Source: Janthinobacterium agaricidamnosum NBRC 102515 = DSM 9628
GTDB lineage: Bacteria; Pseudomonadota; Gammaproteobacteria; Burkholderiales; Burkholderiaceae_D
NCBI RefSeq assembly: GCF_000723165.1
Contig: NZ_HG322949.1
Location: forward strand, 5,463,790-5,527,789
Length of the DNA stretch: 64,000 nucleotides
Reading direction: 5' to 3'
This document shows, in pieces, positions 45,700-54,916 of the stretch (position 1 is its first letter; each line of letters begins with the position of its first letter). Position numbers and translations under genes: made by a program. The notes beneath the pieces were generated by a model. It did no database searches. It was not told the DNA's origin and saw only the letters and a program-made list of their open reading frames with translations.

Positions 45700-46965
45700 T
45701 TAACGCAAGTTGCCGGTATGGCCCAGCGAATAACGGCCCGGCTGCGGCCATACCGTCAAGCCGTGCGGTTCCTGGCCGACCCGCACCTGGTTCACCGCGC
45801 CGCTGGACGTGTCGATGCGGTACACCACATCGTCGAAACGGCCGGACAGCCACAGGTATTTGCCGTCGGCGCTGACATTGCCCATGTCCGGGCTGCCGCC
45901 GCCGGGAATCGGCCATTGCGACACCACCTTGTCGGTCGCGAAATCGATCACGCTGACGCTGCCCTTGCCGAGCCGCTTGCCGTGGATCAGGTGGGTGCCG
46001 CGATTGGCCACATACAGTTTCTTGCCGTCGCGGCTAGGGTAGATGCCGTGCGTGCCGACGCCGGTCTGGATGAAGCCGATCTCCTTCAGCGCCTCGCCGT
46101 CGATCACGTGCACGCCATCCGCTTCCATGTCGGCGACATAGAACTTCCTGCCGTCCGGCGAAATGCGTATGTCTTGCGGCATGCCCTTGGTGGAGCTGCA
46201 AATTTCATTGGCCGGGCCGCCGACCGGCGCCGATGCGGCAAAGCGGGTGGCCGGCATCTTCAATTTCAGGTAGCCGGCCACCTTGCGCCCGACCAGGTCG
46301 ATCTTGGCGATGGTGCCGTCGAATTCGCAGGTGAAGATGGCGTAGCGGCCATCGGTCGAAAAGTCCGCGTGGTTGATGCCGCCGCACGATGGCGCATCGA
46401 TCGAATACTGCATCGCCATGGTGTGCGGATCGCGGAAATCGAGGCGGTGGCGCGCTTCGGCGACCACGATGGCCGACTTGCCGTCCGGCGTGAAATACAT
46501 ATTGTACGGATCGTCGACCGGCACTTCCTTGCCCGGCTTGCCAGTCAGCGGATTGACCGGCGTCAGGCTGCCGTTATTGGTGCGCTCGGCATTGTTCGCC
46601 ACCCACAGCGTGCGCAAATCCCACGCCGGCACCACGTGCTGCGGCCCGCTGCCGACCTTGAACTTGTCGACCACTTTCAAAGTGGCCGGGTCGATCACGT
46701 AGACATCGTTGGAGCGCAGGTTCGGCACGTAGATGCGCGCCAGATGGTCCTTGACCACCGGGCTCAGGTGCGACGGGCCGATGCCGCCGTAGACGTTTTG
46801 CGGATCGGCCAGCGGCGGCATGCCGGGCAGCGGATTATAAGCCGCGGCAGGTGTGCCCGAGGCGGCCGGGGCGGCGCCGATCACGTGGCCGGTCAGGCCC
46901 ATGCCGGCCAGCGCCAGGATCGAAAGGCCGGCGAAGGAACGGGCGCGGTAAGTCAGTTTTATCAT
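45700..46965 (-). CDS. Exported YncE-like beta-propeller protein
   Basis: A 421-residue protein with an N-terminal signal sequence (FAGLSILALAGMGLTGHVIG) and six to seven blades with YVTN-like motifs (IYVPNLRSNDVYVIDPATLK, LYVANRGTHLI, KYLWLSGRFDDVVYRIDTSS). YncE-type propellers sit in the periplasm and bind ligands or DNA-like polymers; no enzyme motif is seen. The gene lies 21 bases after the creatininase-like gene and 40 before DUF3455. Confidence 0.85.
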   Translation of the reverse strand: MIKLTYRARSFAGLSILALAGMGLTGHVIGAAPAASGTPAAAYNPLPGMPPLADPQNVYGGIGPSHLSPVVKDHLARIYVPNLRSNDVYVIDPATLKVVDKFKVGSGPQHVVPAWDLRTLWVANNAERTNNGSLTPVNPLTGKPGKEVPVDDPYNMYFTPDGKSAIVVAEARHRLDFRDPHTMAMQYSIDAPSCGGINHADFSTDGRYAIFTCEFDGTIAKIDLVGRKVAGYLKLKMPATRFAASAPVGGPANEICSSTKGMPQDIRISPDGRKFYVADMEADGVHVIDGEALKEIGFIQTGVGTHGIYPSRDGKKLYVANRGTHLIHGKRLGKGSVSVIDFATDKVVSQWPIPGGGSPDMGNVSADGKYLWLSGRFDDVVYRIDTSSGAVNQVRVGQEPHGLTVWPQPGRYSLGHTGNLR

Positions 46966-46986
46966 GATGTTTATCTAGTAGTGCGT

Positions 46987-47850
46987 TTAATTTGAACGGT
47001 GATGGTCGCGCAGCAGCGCATTGATCGCGGCCACCGAGGTATCGACGATGTGGCGCACCCCCAGCTGGCCCAGCTCGGCGCTGGCGCGGGTGGCGTCGCC
47101 GCGCACGCCCTCCTGCGGCGTCGGCCTGGGACCGCGGGCCAGCGCCTCGCTGCGCACCAGCGAGGCATCGGTGGCCAGCATCAGCGAGGCGTCGGCCAGT
47201 CCCGCGTGCAGGCCGATTTCGGCGTTGCTGTAGCCGCGCTTCTTCAAGTCCTCGACAAACGCGGTCTGGGTGATGTCGTAATAATCGAGCAAGGCGTAGG
47301 CGCGCGCGGACGGGTCGGCGGCCCACGCGTGGTTCAGCTTTTGCGCCACCCGCACTTCGCTCTTCTGGTAACCGCCATGGTCGCCGATGAAGATGATGTC
47401 GCGGAAGCCATGCTGGCGCAGGCTGGCGGCGGTGCCTTCCAGCAGCGCCTCGAAGGCGGATTCGGGTATCGAAATGGTGCCGGCAAAACGCATGTGGCCG
47501 GCCGGCGGCTTGATGCTGCCTTCCGGGACATACGACACGACAGGCGCGACGATGGTGTTGCCCAGTTTTTGGGCAATCATCTTGGCCAGCACGGCGGCGC
47601 GCACATTATGCTTGCCGAGCGCGATATACGGGCCGCTCTGCTCGACGCCGCCGATCGGGACCAGCACCGTGGTGGCGCCATGCTCGATCCGGCCGCGCAA
47701 CTCGGTGCTGGTCAGCTCTTCCAGCACCACGCTGGCGGAAGGACCGTGCTCGGCCGCCACAGCCAGCCCGGGAGCCAGCGACACCGTCATGGCCATGCCG
47801 GCCAACAGGGACGAAACCAACAGGGACGATACACAAGACCGCGCCATCAT
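46987..47850 (-). CDS. Exported creatininase-family hydrolase with altered metal site
   Basis: A 287-residue creatininase-fold protein with a signal peptide (SLLVSSLLAGMAMTVSLAPG). The usual metal-ligand motif EQHGPHLPLGTD reads EQSGPYIALGKHN here, so the first His is Ser and the Asp is replaced by a His-Asn context. The HGGN-like segment is GDHGGYQKSEV, and HAGLADAS replaces the usual HAG-x-x-ET. A divergent subgroup with GKHN is known to exist, so this may be a natural variant rather than a dead enzyme. It is the first gene of the three-gene operon. Confidence 0.8.
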   Translation of the reverse strand: MMARSCVSSLLVSSLLAGMAMTVSLAPGLAVAAEHGPSASVVLEELTSTELRGRIEHGATTVLVPIGGVEQSGPYIALGKHNVRAAVLAKMIAQKLGNTIVAPVVSYVPEGSIKPPAGHMRFAGTISIPESAFEALLEGTAASLRQHGFRDIIFIGDHGGYQKSEVRVAQKLNHAWAADPSARAYALLDYYDITQTAFVEDLKKRGYSNAEIGLHAGLADASLMLATDASLVRSEALARGPRPTPQEGVRGDATRASAELGQLGVRHIVDTSVAAINALLRDHHRSN

Positions 47851-48215
47851 CGGCCCGGTCCACTCAATTTAGCGCATCTCGCTTGCATCACATTGCTCCA
47901 TCAATATCGGCCGTATTCATCTTCCTCCAGCGTGCCGAAGTCAGAGTGAGAGTATGCCTGAATAATTTTCTTTGGGTAGGCGAACACCGTTCAAACCTGC
48001 CCGTCCATGATCGCAGCGACAACTTAAAGGGCACTGAAAAACCACACAATAGCGTGCCGCTGGCGTCGTGCCTCAAAATGCATGACGGACAGGTAAGTCA
48101 AATCACGATGCCATCATGCACGAGTAAAGTCGTGGAGCGGATGCGCCGGTACGGCGCGTCCGGCACGCTGATTGATACGCTGATACGCCCTCACGGACGA
48201 AACAGGCGACCTTGT
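47851..48215. other. Intergenic region before the IS3 remnant
   Basis: About 365 bases without a supported gene. It holds the presumed promoter of the creatininase operon and then sequence that may be degraded mobile-element DNA. Confidence 0.35.
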
Positions 48216-48470
48216 ATGAAGAGGAAAAATTTTCCGATCGAACAGATCATCGCCGTGCTCAAGCAAGCCGAGCTTGGCACGGCAGTCGGCGATATCGTGC
48301 GCCAACTGGACATCTAGTCGCAGACCTTTTACCGCTGGAAACAGGTCAAACAACTGACGTGGCGGCAAGATGAAAATACCCGGCTGAAAAAGCTGGTCAG
48401 CGAACGAAGCCTGGACAAGGCGATCTTGCAGGATGTGGCGAGGCTGTGTTGCACCAGGCAGCTGTGTTAG
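48216..48470 (+). pseudogene. IS3-family orfA remnant with in-frame stop
   Basis: The frame reads MKRKNFPIEQIIAVLKQAEL...DIVRQLDI, then TAG at 48315-48317, then SQTFYRWKQV...ENTRLKKLVSERSLDKAILQD. This is the HTH and leucine-zipper pattern of IS3 (IS407-like) OrfA. About ten residues between the Trp-Lys and the zipper are missing and no orfB follows, so the element is dead. Confidence 0.85.
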
Positions 48471-48532
48471 CAAACGCTACCGCGCTTTGGCCAGACCCCG
48501 CTGATGGCAAGGTCGGACCTGAGGCGACGCGA

Positions 48533-50023
48533 TTACAGAGCGGCCTGCGTGGTGATTGATGCGGACGATACCTCGGCCAGCTCGCGGTCTCTCAGCATCA
48601 AGGCCGTATACTTTTCGATCTGGCCGAGCGCGCGTTCGACCTCAGGCATGCCGGTACGCAAGTTCAGCACGGCGAGGCGCGCCACCACGCGCGCTCCCAG
48701 CAGGGTGGTCGACAGGAACACCTGGCCAGCGCTATTGATCTGCTGCACCAATCTATCAGTCAGCTGGTTGTCGGCATCCAGCGTGGCGGCCGCGCTGCTG
48801 CAATTAAAAGTAACAATCGACAGCACCGGTTGAGCGCCGACGGCAATGCCGGGCATGCGCGTCAAGCGCTCGAACGCATGCCCGGCAAGGTCGAGTTTTT
48901 CATCCAGCGCGCGACGAAATGCCGCTACGCCATGCAAATGCAACGGCAACCACATCTTCAAGCCACGGTTAGGGCGCGTCAATTCCGGACTCAAATCAGC
49001 AAAGTCGTCTACGTGCTGATCGTCGAGGTCGCGCAAATATGCCGCTTCTTCCCCGGAATGCGCACGTTTCAGAATATTGCCATCCCGTACCAGCAAGCAA
49101 CCTGTGCCGAACGGCAAGAATAATCCTTTATGAGGATCGAGCACGATACTGTCAGCCTGTTCTATGCCGGCAAAGCGACTGCGGCCGCGCTCCGTCAAGC
49201 GGAAAAAACCACCGTAAGCCGCATCGACATGCAGCCACAAGCCTTGCTCGCGGGCGAATTCTCCCAACTCTTGCAAAGAATCGATAACGCCGCTATTGGT
49301 GGTGCCTGCCGTAATCACCAGGCAAAACGGCCGGCGGCCCGCCTGCCGGTCTTGTTGCACCGCGACGCGCAGTGCGGCGATATCCATGCGATAAGCGGAA
49401 TCGACCGGAACCATGCGTATCGCATCCGGACCGAAACCAAGAATCCGCGCCGCCTTCGGAATACTATGGTGCGCCTGCTCGGTCATGTACATGGTCGCGC
49501 CGCTGATATCGCCTTGCAAGCGTTCGGTGCGCGCGCACAACAGCGCGGAGAGCGCCGCCAGCGACCCTCCAGAGGTCAGAATGCCTGACGAACCGGCCGG
49601 CATTCCCATCAAATCGCCCAGCCAGCGCAGCACGTCGCGTTCCAGCGCGACCATCGCCGGTGCCGCGAAATTCACCCCGGTATAGTTATTCAGGACGCCG
49701 GACAGCAAATCCGCGATCGCCGCCGTCACCAGGCTGCTGCCGGGAATATATGCAAGCGTCTTGCCATTCACAGAACTGGCGCCCAGCCGGCCCGCACGGC
49801 CCACGATTTCGAGCAACTCGCTCAACGACCTGCCTTGCTCATCAGGAAGAGCACGCGCGGCGGGGTCACGCATAAAAGCATCGACGGTGTCGACGTCATA
49901 TGCCGGGCTGGACGGTATAGCATCGATATAGTCGGCAATAAATTTCTCCGCGGCACGCAACAGTGTCGTGGCTTCTGCGGATGATGCCACCAAGGGCATC
50001 ATTTCTGGCGCTTCATTTATCAT
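48533..50023 (-). CDS. Group II PLP-dependent amino acid decarboxylase
   Basis: A 496-residue decarboxylase of the glutamate/aromatic amino acid type. Motifs are TSGGSLAALSALLCAR, TMYMTEQAHHSIPKAARILG, LWLHVDAAYGGFF and the PLP lysine in DPHKGLFLPFGTG. Members decarboxylate Tyr, Trp, Dopa, Glu or related amino acids; the substrate cannot be called from sequence alone. It lies alone, between a dead IS3 orfA and a Fic-like remnant, close to the island boundary, and may have arrived by transfer. Confidence 0.88.
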   Translation of the reverse strand: MINEAPEMMPLVASSAEATTLLRAAEKFIADYIDAIPSSPAYDVDTVDAFMRDPAARALPDEQGRSLSELLEIVGRAGRLGASSVNGKTLAYIPGSSLVTAAIADLLSGVLNNYTGVNFAAPAMVALERDVLRWLGDLMGMPAGSSGILTSGGSLAALSALLCARTERLQGDISGATMYMTEQAHHSIPKAARILGFGPDAIRMVPVDSAYRMDIAALRVAVQQDRQAGRRPFCLVITAGTTNSGVIDSLQELGEFAREQGLWLHVDAAYGGFFRLTERGRSRFAGIEQADSIVLDPHKGLFLPFGTGCLLVRDGNILKRAHSGEEAAYLRDLDDQHVDDFADLSPELTRPNRGLKMWLPLHLHGVAAFRRALDEKLDLAGHAFERLTRMPGIAVGAQPVLSIVTFNCSSAAATLDADNQLTDRLVQQINSAGQVFLSTTLLGARVVARLAVLNLRTGMPEVERALGQIEKYTALMLRDRELAEVSSASITTQAAL

Positions 50024-50199
50024 GATAGCAATTAGGTTGCATTAATAAAAATAGTTTCTTGCTACACAATCTATAAATCTGCGGAAATTGTAGCAGCGAT
50101 CACAGCACTGTGCTTACTATTAGTAAAATTCAAAATTGATCTTTGGTTAATAAATTGAATAATAACTCGCCCTGTACCGACGTCCTGCCGACAAGGGAC

Positions 50200-50389
50200 G
50201 TAGTCATCCTGTGGGTAAACATCGCCTGCCTGCAGCCCTTCGAGGACGGCAACAAGCGGGCCGCTCCACACCGACGGCGCCACCTTGTTACTCGACGAAC
50301 TGTACAAGCTGGAGGAATTCAACTGCGCGCCTTATCGCTTGACGATGAAGGCGACCCAGCTGTGGATTGCTGCCGGACAGCCGTCGTGA
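50200..50389 (+). pseudogene. Fic-like gene remnant with frameshift
   Basis: One frame reads VNIACLQPFEDGNKRAA, close to the Fic motif HPFxDGNxR, but with the catalytic His replaced by Gln. The continuation (GATLLLDELYKLEEFNCAPY) is in another frame from about 50268 and ends at 50389. No start or full domain is present. I read it as a broken fragment; the Fic match rests on one short motif. Confidence 0.45.
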
Positions 50390-50456
50390 GCGCGCATGCT
50401 TGCTTTGGTAAACAATAGTAAATAATTGATTCTATGAGGAAAAACTGAAGGAAAAC

Positions 50457-50506
50457 TGGTGCGGCTGGCTGGAATCGAACCAGCGACCCTTGGCTTCGGA
50501 GGCCAA
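50457..50506 (-). other. 3' half of tRNA-Arg(CCG): island attachment site
   Basis: On the minus strand this reads as an anticodon arm TTGGCCTCCGAAGCCAA (anticodon CCG), a variable region, the T arm GCTGGTTCGATTCCAGC, an acceptor strand CAGCCGC and ACCA. The D arm and 5' acceptor strand are missing. A 3' tRNA fragment of this length is the usual leftover at the far end of an integrase-inserted island. The intact tRNA should lie to the right, beyond this window. Confidence 0.85.
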
Positions 50507-50861
50507 AGGTAGGAATATGAGAACTGGCTTACTTTAGTGGTAATTCCTTGAATTAGCATCATATTCCGAACGGAAAATCCAGGCAAGCATGGGAAAGGTT
50601 AGGAAGAAAATCGGGTATGTTTTTTCCCAAGATTTTCCCACCGACTACAAGAGTTAGAGAGCCACCTTCCCGCTTGATGCGATGTCAAGGAGCGTTGCCG
50701 CAGAGTTCAGAGATGGACTCACAATTGCCGCGCCCGTAGCCAAACATGACATCGATATGGTGTCATCTAAGAATAAAAAACAACTATGCAGGAGAAATCT
50801 CGACCTGAACTGCAACCATCCAGAGAATACGTTGTTTGCGCCGATTATCCAGCGCCAAGAA
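50507..50861. other. Island edge, non-coding
   Basis: About 355 AT-richer bases between the attachment-site fragment and the metallopeptidase gene. I see no convincing gene or RNA. Lower GC starts here. Confidence 0.5.
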
Positions 50862-51617
50862 TCACATACGGAATATATCCTCCACCATGTTGTCCAACTT
50901 CTCCTTAACCGCACGCCAACGCGGCAGCTGTCGATCCAGTGTCTGGTAAAACTTGGGACTATGGTTGTGATGCAGCAGGTGGCACAACTCGTGGAGTAGC
51001 ACATAGTCTATGCATTCCCGAGGCGCCTTGACCAGCAACGGGTTCAGCGTAATACGGCCGGCGGGCGAGCAACTTCCCCATTGCACTGTCATGAACTGGA
51101 GACGTGTTGGCGGAAGCTGCTTGATCCATCGCAGCGGTGCGGCAACGACAGCAAGACGTTCCGCGAACACATCACGCGCCCGCTGGCGATACCAGCCATC
51201 AAGGGCAGACTTGATCGTAGCCGGGACATGGCTCGGAACTGTCACAGTGATGAATGCGCCGCGCATGCGTGCTTCCACCATTGCCTCCGCATCGACAATG
51301 ACTTTCAGGCGATAACGCCGCCCAAGGTAATGCAGAGACTCACCGCTCACGTATTCGCGTGGGAGCACGTGAGCCATTCGCGCTTTGGCCGCAACTACGT
51401 GCTGACTGATCCAACGTGACCGCTTCTTCACGGCCTTCAATACGTCAGCCAAAGGGGCAGTGTCAGGCGCGTCCACCAACACTCGGCCGTCTGGTTCCAC
51501 ATGGATAGCAAGGCGCGAAGTAGTACGTGAAGGCTGCCGACGTAGGCTGAAAGCGATGATCTCATCACCATAGACAACGCGATGTTGAGAGGTGCGTTCA
51601 GACGGTAACGTACTCAT
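50862..51617 (-). CDS. YgjP-type metallopeptidase
   Basis: A 251-residue protein of the YgjP/M48-like group (DUF45). The zinc motif is HELCHLLHHNHSPKF near the C-terminus, preceded by the conserved MTVQWGSCSPAGRITLNP. Such genes often sit beside type I restriction systems, where they may process or regulate components. The start at 51617 overlaps the hsdR stop as ATGA, so it is coupled to the restriction operon. Confidence 0.9.
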   Translation of the reverse strand: MSTLPSERTSQHRVVYGDEIIAFSLRRQPSRTTSRLAIHVEPDGRVLVDAPDTAPLADVLKAVKKRSRWISQHVVAAKARMAHVLPREYVSGESLHYLGRRYRLKVIVDAEAMVEARMRGAFITVTVPSHVPATIKSALDGWYRQRARDVFAERLAVVAAPLRWIKQLPPTRLQFMTVQWGSCSPAGRITLNPLLVKAPRECIDYVLLHELCHLLHHNHSPKFYQTLDRQLPRWRAVKEKLDNMVEDIFRM

Positions 51618-54600
51618 CACTTGCTCAGCCCCACACGCGTAATCTGGATGACCTGCTCCACCACTTGCTTTGCATTGTCGAGACCCAGGGTGCCGAACAA
51701 CAGCGGCAACAAGCCCTTACGGATTGCCGCTTCGATATTCTGCGGGTTGAGCGAGTTTTCTGCGACTGCATCGCGAACTAAAGTGTCCATCGCTAAAGCC
51801 TGCTGCACCAAGCCGTCCACAGCCTCACTGCTATGCGCAGCAAAGGCATCCTCCCCCAGCACCAGACGAATCGCGCCAAAGTAGGCCTTGGCATGTGGTT
51901 TATCTGCCAAGGCCTCCGGCACGCCCGGTATCGTTCGAGACTCCAGTTGTTGCGCGAAGGCCTGAAACAGAGCGTACTGCTTTAGCGGATGATCGAACAT
52001 GGCCTCCGCCTCGGCAATGGCTTGCCTCAGCAGTTCACCGAACACCTTTTGCGCATAGGGGTCCTCCACTAAGTCCTGTTCGATAGTCTTACGCAGGCGG
52101 GTACGAATCATGTCCGTTTCATTACGCGTCTTTTCTTCAGACCAGTCTTTAGGGTCTTCGACCTTGCCCAACTGGTGCACCAAGTACACGCCCTCAGGTT
52201 GTCGCACTTCGGTTCCGATGACTTGCTTATCTACCAACTTACGGATTTGCTCTTCATAGACGCTATAGTCCACAGTCTCCATCGCGTCCCGGCGGGCGGT
52301 TTGCCGCAGCTCAGTGAAGAAGCGCAGGTCAGCTTTGTATCGCGCAATCAATTCCTCCGAGAAGCTCTTGTCTTCGAAAAAGCTGCGAGACGATAGTGCA
52401 GTCTGTAGACACAGACCGAAAGCGGTCAGCGCTTCATAGAAATCGTCACGTAATTTCTGACGTTCGTCATACTCTTCTCCATCACTGCCTTTCACAAACT
52501 TTGGGCTCAGCACCTGACGATACTGCTCGCGATCTAGCTTGTTGGAGACCGATTTGAAGAACGACCACAAGTGGTCATGCAACGTCGGCAGGCGCTTGTA
52601 TTCCGTGCTGAATTGGTGGTACAGCCCTTCGAGATCGCTGACATCAAAGCCGCCCTGCGTTCGGGTTTCCAAGTCCTGGTATCCACGGATTGCGGTGTCC
52701 AATTCCTTCAAGATGCCTCGGTAGTCCACCAACACGCCATACCGCTTAGCATCATGCAGACGATTTACGCGTGCCACTGCCTGTATGAGGTTGTGGCCTT
52801 TCAACGGCTTGTCAATATAGAGCACGGTGTTGCGCGGCTCGTCGAATCCGGTCAGCAGCTTGTCCACCACGATCAACAAGTCCGGAGCGCCGTCGGTGCC
52901 AAAGTCGTTGACGATCCGCTTTTCATAGGCCTCGGCGTCGTTACCGAAATTGGCCATGGTCTGCTTCCACCATTTCTGCACCTCGGGCAGGGTATCTTCG
53001 TCCACGTCAGCGTTGCCTTCTCGCGTGTCGGGGGCCGAGACCACTACGGCACTGGTCACCAGACCGGTATCGTCCAAGGCTTTCTTGTAGCGAATCGCAT
53101 CGAGCTTGCTGTCCGTCGCCATCTGGCCTTTTAGCCCCAGATCGAGCTTTTTGATGTTCTCGCTGAAGTGGGTAGCGATATCCCAAGCAATTAGCTCGAT
53201 GCGGTTAGCTGCACCGTAGATGACCCCCTTCTTAGCGAACTTTCTCTTCAAGTCAATGCGCTGGGCGTCGCTGAGGTTGCTGGTGATCTTCTCGAACCAA
53301 CGATTGACAGCGTCTTCGTTGATGTCGAGTTCCGGCATGCGTTCTTCGTAAAGCAAAGGGGCGACCGTTTCGTCCTCCACCGCACGCTGCATCGTGTAGG
53401 CGTGAACGATGGGACCGAACTTATTGGCCGTCTTCTCATTCTTCAATAAAGGGGTGCCAGTAAAGGCGATGTAAGCTGCTTTTGGAAGCGCCTTCTTCAT
53501 GCGCTCGTGAGTCTCGCCGCCATGGCTGCGATGGCCCTCATCCACTAGCACGATCATGTTGGCCGAGTCGTTCCGGCACTCGGGCAGCTTGGATGCTGTG
53601 TTGAACTTGTGCACCAACGTGAACGTGATGCGCTCTGTTCCGCTCCCGATGCGGCGGGCCAAATCTCGACCGGAAAGACTGCGGCTTTTCTCTCCGTCTT
53701 TCTGCGTGGCGATGCTGGAGCCAAAGGCGCCGCCAGTCATAAAATTGCGCGAGAGTTGGGTTTCCAGATCGATGCGGTCGGTCACTACCACCACGCGGCA
53801 TTCCTTCAAGGTTTCCACCAAGAGCAGCGCTTTGGTCAGGAACACCATGGTGAAGCTCTTGCCCGAGCCTGTGGTGTGCCACACAACGCCTCCCTCTCGG
53901 CCCCCATCCGGGCGCAATTGGCCAATGCGTGTCAGCAGCGAGCGGATGCCAAAGAACTGCTGGTAGCGGGCCACGATCTTGCCCACCTTGCGGTCGAAAA
54001 GCACATAGCCGCGCAGGAATTCTAGCAAGCGGGCGGGTGTTAGCAAACTGACCAACAAGCGGTCCTGTTCGGTTGCCTGCATAGGAGCGCTCCATAGTGC
54101 GTCAAAGTAGGTGGCCAGGGCGACAGGCTTGCCTTCAAACAGCGCACCGCGCACTTTCGGCGTCAGCGATGCGTTCTTGCGAGCTTGCATATGCGCCTCG
54201 TCGAACTCTTCTTCACGCCACTTGGCCCAGAATTTCGCGGCCGTATGGGTAGTGCCATAGCGTCCATCGGTCTGGCTAATGGAGAGCAACAACTGAGCGT
54301 AGGCAAACAAGTTGGGAATTTCGTCAGGCCGCTGATTGCGCAAGTGCTGGCTGATACCCTCGTTCACCATGGCCTTGGATGGGTGGCTACCGCCGCCTGA
54401 CTCAGGTCGCTTGGCTTCGATCACCGCCAATGGAATGCCGTTCACGAAACACACCACGTCCGGCTTGCGATGATATGTGCCTTGTGCGGCCAGCACTTCC
54501 AACTCTTCGGTCACATCCCAACGGTTGGCTGTCGCATCAGTCCAGTCGATCACGTGGATGGTGGGTTGGTGCTTCTTGCCGTCGGCCATAAACTCCGTGA

Positions 54601-54916
54601 CTGTGATGCCCAAGGCTAACTTACGATAGAGCTGTTCGTTAGCAGACAAAAGCCCTTCGGCAAGACTGAGTGCAGCCAGCTCCCGCACAATTTGGTCGAT
54701 GCCACTGGGCGACAGCGGATACCACTCACCCTTATATTCGTAGCGCCGCTCCTGCAGCACTTCGATTAACCGAGGCTTGAGTAACACCTCTCGCGTGCCG
54801 CCTCGCATAGCCAGCGCCTGTCCAGTAGTCAGAAAGTTCCATCCCAAGTTGCACAGAAGGTGCAATGCTGGCATATGGGCGCTGTATTGTTCGCGGGAGT
54901 TGGGTGTGATGTTCAT
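51617..54916 (-). CDS. hsdR: Type I restriction enzyme R subunit
   Basis: A 1099-residue translocase-nuclease. The N-terminal nuclease domain has a PD-(D/E)xK-like centre (PDVVCFVNGIPLAVIEAKRP). The helicase core has Walker A VWHTTGSGKSFTMVF at about residue 350, the DEAD-like box MIVLVDEGHRS and a later VARVNR motif VI. With HsdM and HsdS it cuts DNA lacking the system's methylation. It overlaps hsdS by four bases and the metallopeptidase by three. Confidence 0.95.
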   Translation of the reverse strand: MNITPNSREQYSAHMPALHLLCNLGWNFLTTGQALAMRGGTREVLLKPRLIEVLQERRYEYKGEWYPLSPSGIDQIVRELAALSLAEGLLSANEQLYRKLALGITVTEFMADGKKHQPTIHVIDWTDATANRWDVTEELEVLAAQGTYHRKPDVVCFVNGIPLAVIEAKRPESGGGSHPSKAMVNEGISQHLRNQRPDEIPNLFAYAQLLLSISQTDGRYGTTHTAAKFWAKWREEEFDEAHMQARKNASLTPKVRGALFEGKPVALATYFDALWSAPMQATEQDRLLVSLLTPARLLEFLRGYVLFDRKVGKIVARYQQFFGIRSLLTRIGQLRPDGGREGGVVWHTTGSGKSFTMVFLTKALLLVETLKECRVVVVTDRIDLETQLSRNFMTGGAFGSSIATQKDGEKSRSLSGRDLARRIGSGTERITFTLVHKFNTASKLPECRNDSANMIVLVDEGHRSHGGETHERMKKALPKAAYIAFTGTPLLKNEKTANKFGPIVHAYTMQRAVEDETVAPLLYEERMPELDINEDAVNRWFEKITSNLSDAQRIDLKRKFAKKGVIYGAANRIELIAWDIATHFSENIKKLDLGLKGQMATDSKLDAIRYKKALDDTGLVTSAVVVSAPDTREGNADVDEDTLPEVQKWWKQTMANFGNDAEAYEKRIVNDFGTDGAPDLLIVVDKLLTGFDEPRNTVLYIDKPLKGHNLIQAVARVNRLHDAKRYGVLVDYRGILKELDTAIRGYQDLETRTQGGFDVSDLEGLYHQFSTEYKRLPTLHDHLWSFFKSVSNKLDREQYRQVLSPKFVKGSDGEEYDERQKLRDDFYEALTAFGLCLQTALSSRSFFEDKSFSEELIARYKADLRFFTELRQTARRDAMETVDYSVYEEQIRKLVDKQVIGTEVRQPEGVYLVHQLGKVEDPKDWSEEKTRNETDMIRTRLRKTIEQDLVEDPYAQKVFGELLRQAIAEAEAMFDHPLKQYALFQAFAQQLESRTIPGVPEALADKPHAKAYFGAIRLVLGEDAFAAHSSEAVDGLVQQALAMDTLVRDAVAENSLNPQNIEAAIRKGLLPLLFGTLGLDNAKQVVEQVIQITRVGLSK

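Noticed and set aside
50200..50389. Functional Fic toxin
   Set aside because: The catalytic His is Gln, the frame is broken, and no antitoxin or full domain is present.
50457..50506. Functional tRNA-Arg gene
   Set aside because: The D arm and 5' acceptor strand are missing, so it cannot fold into a tRNA; it is a partial copy.
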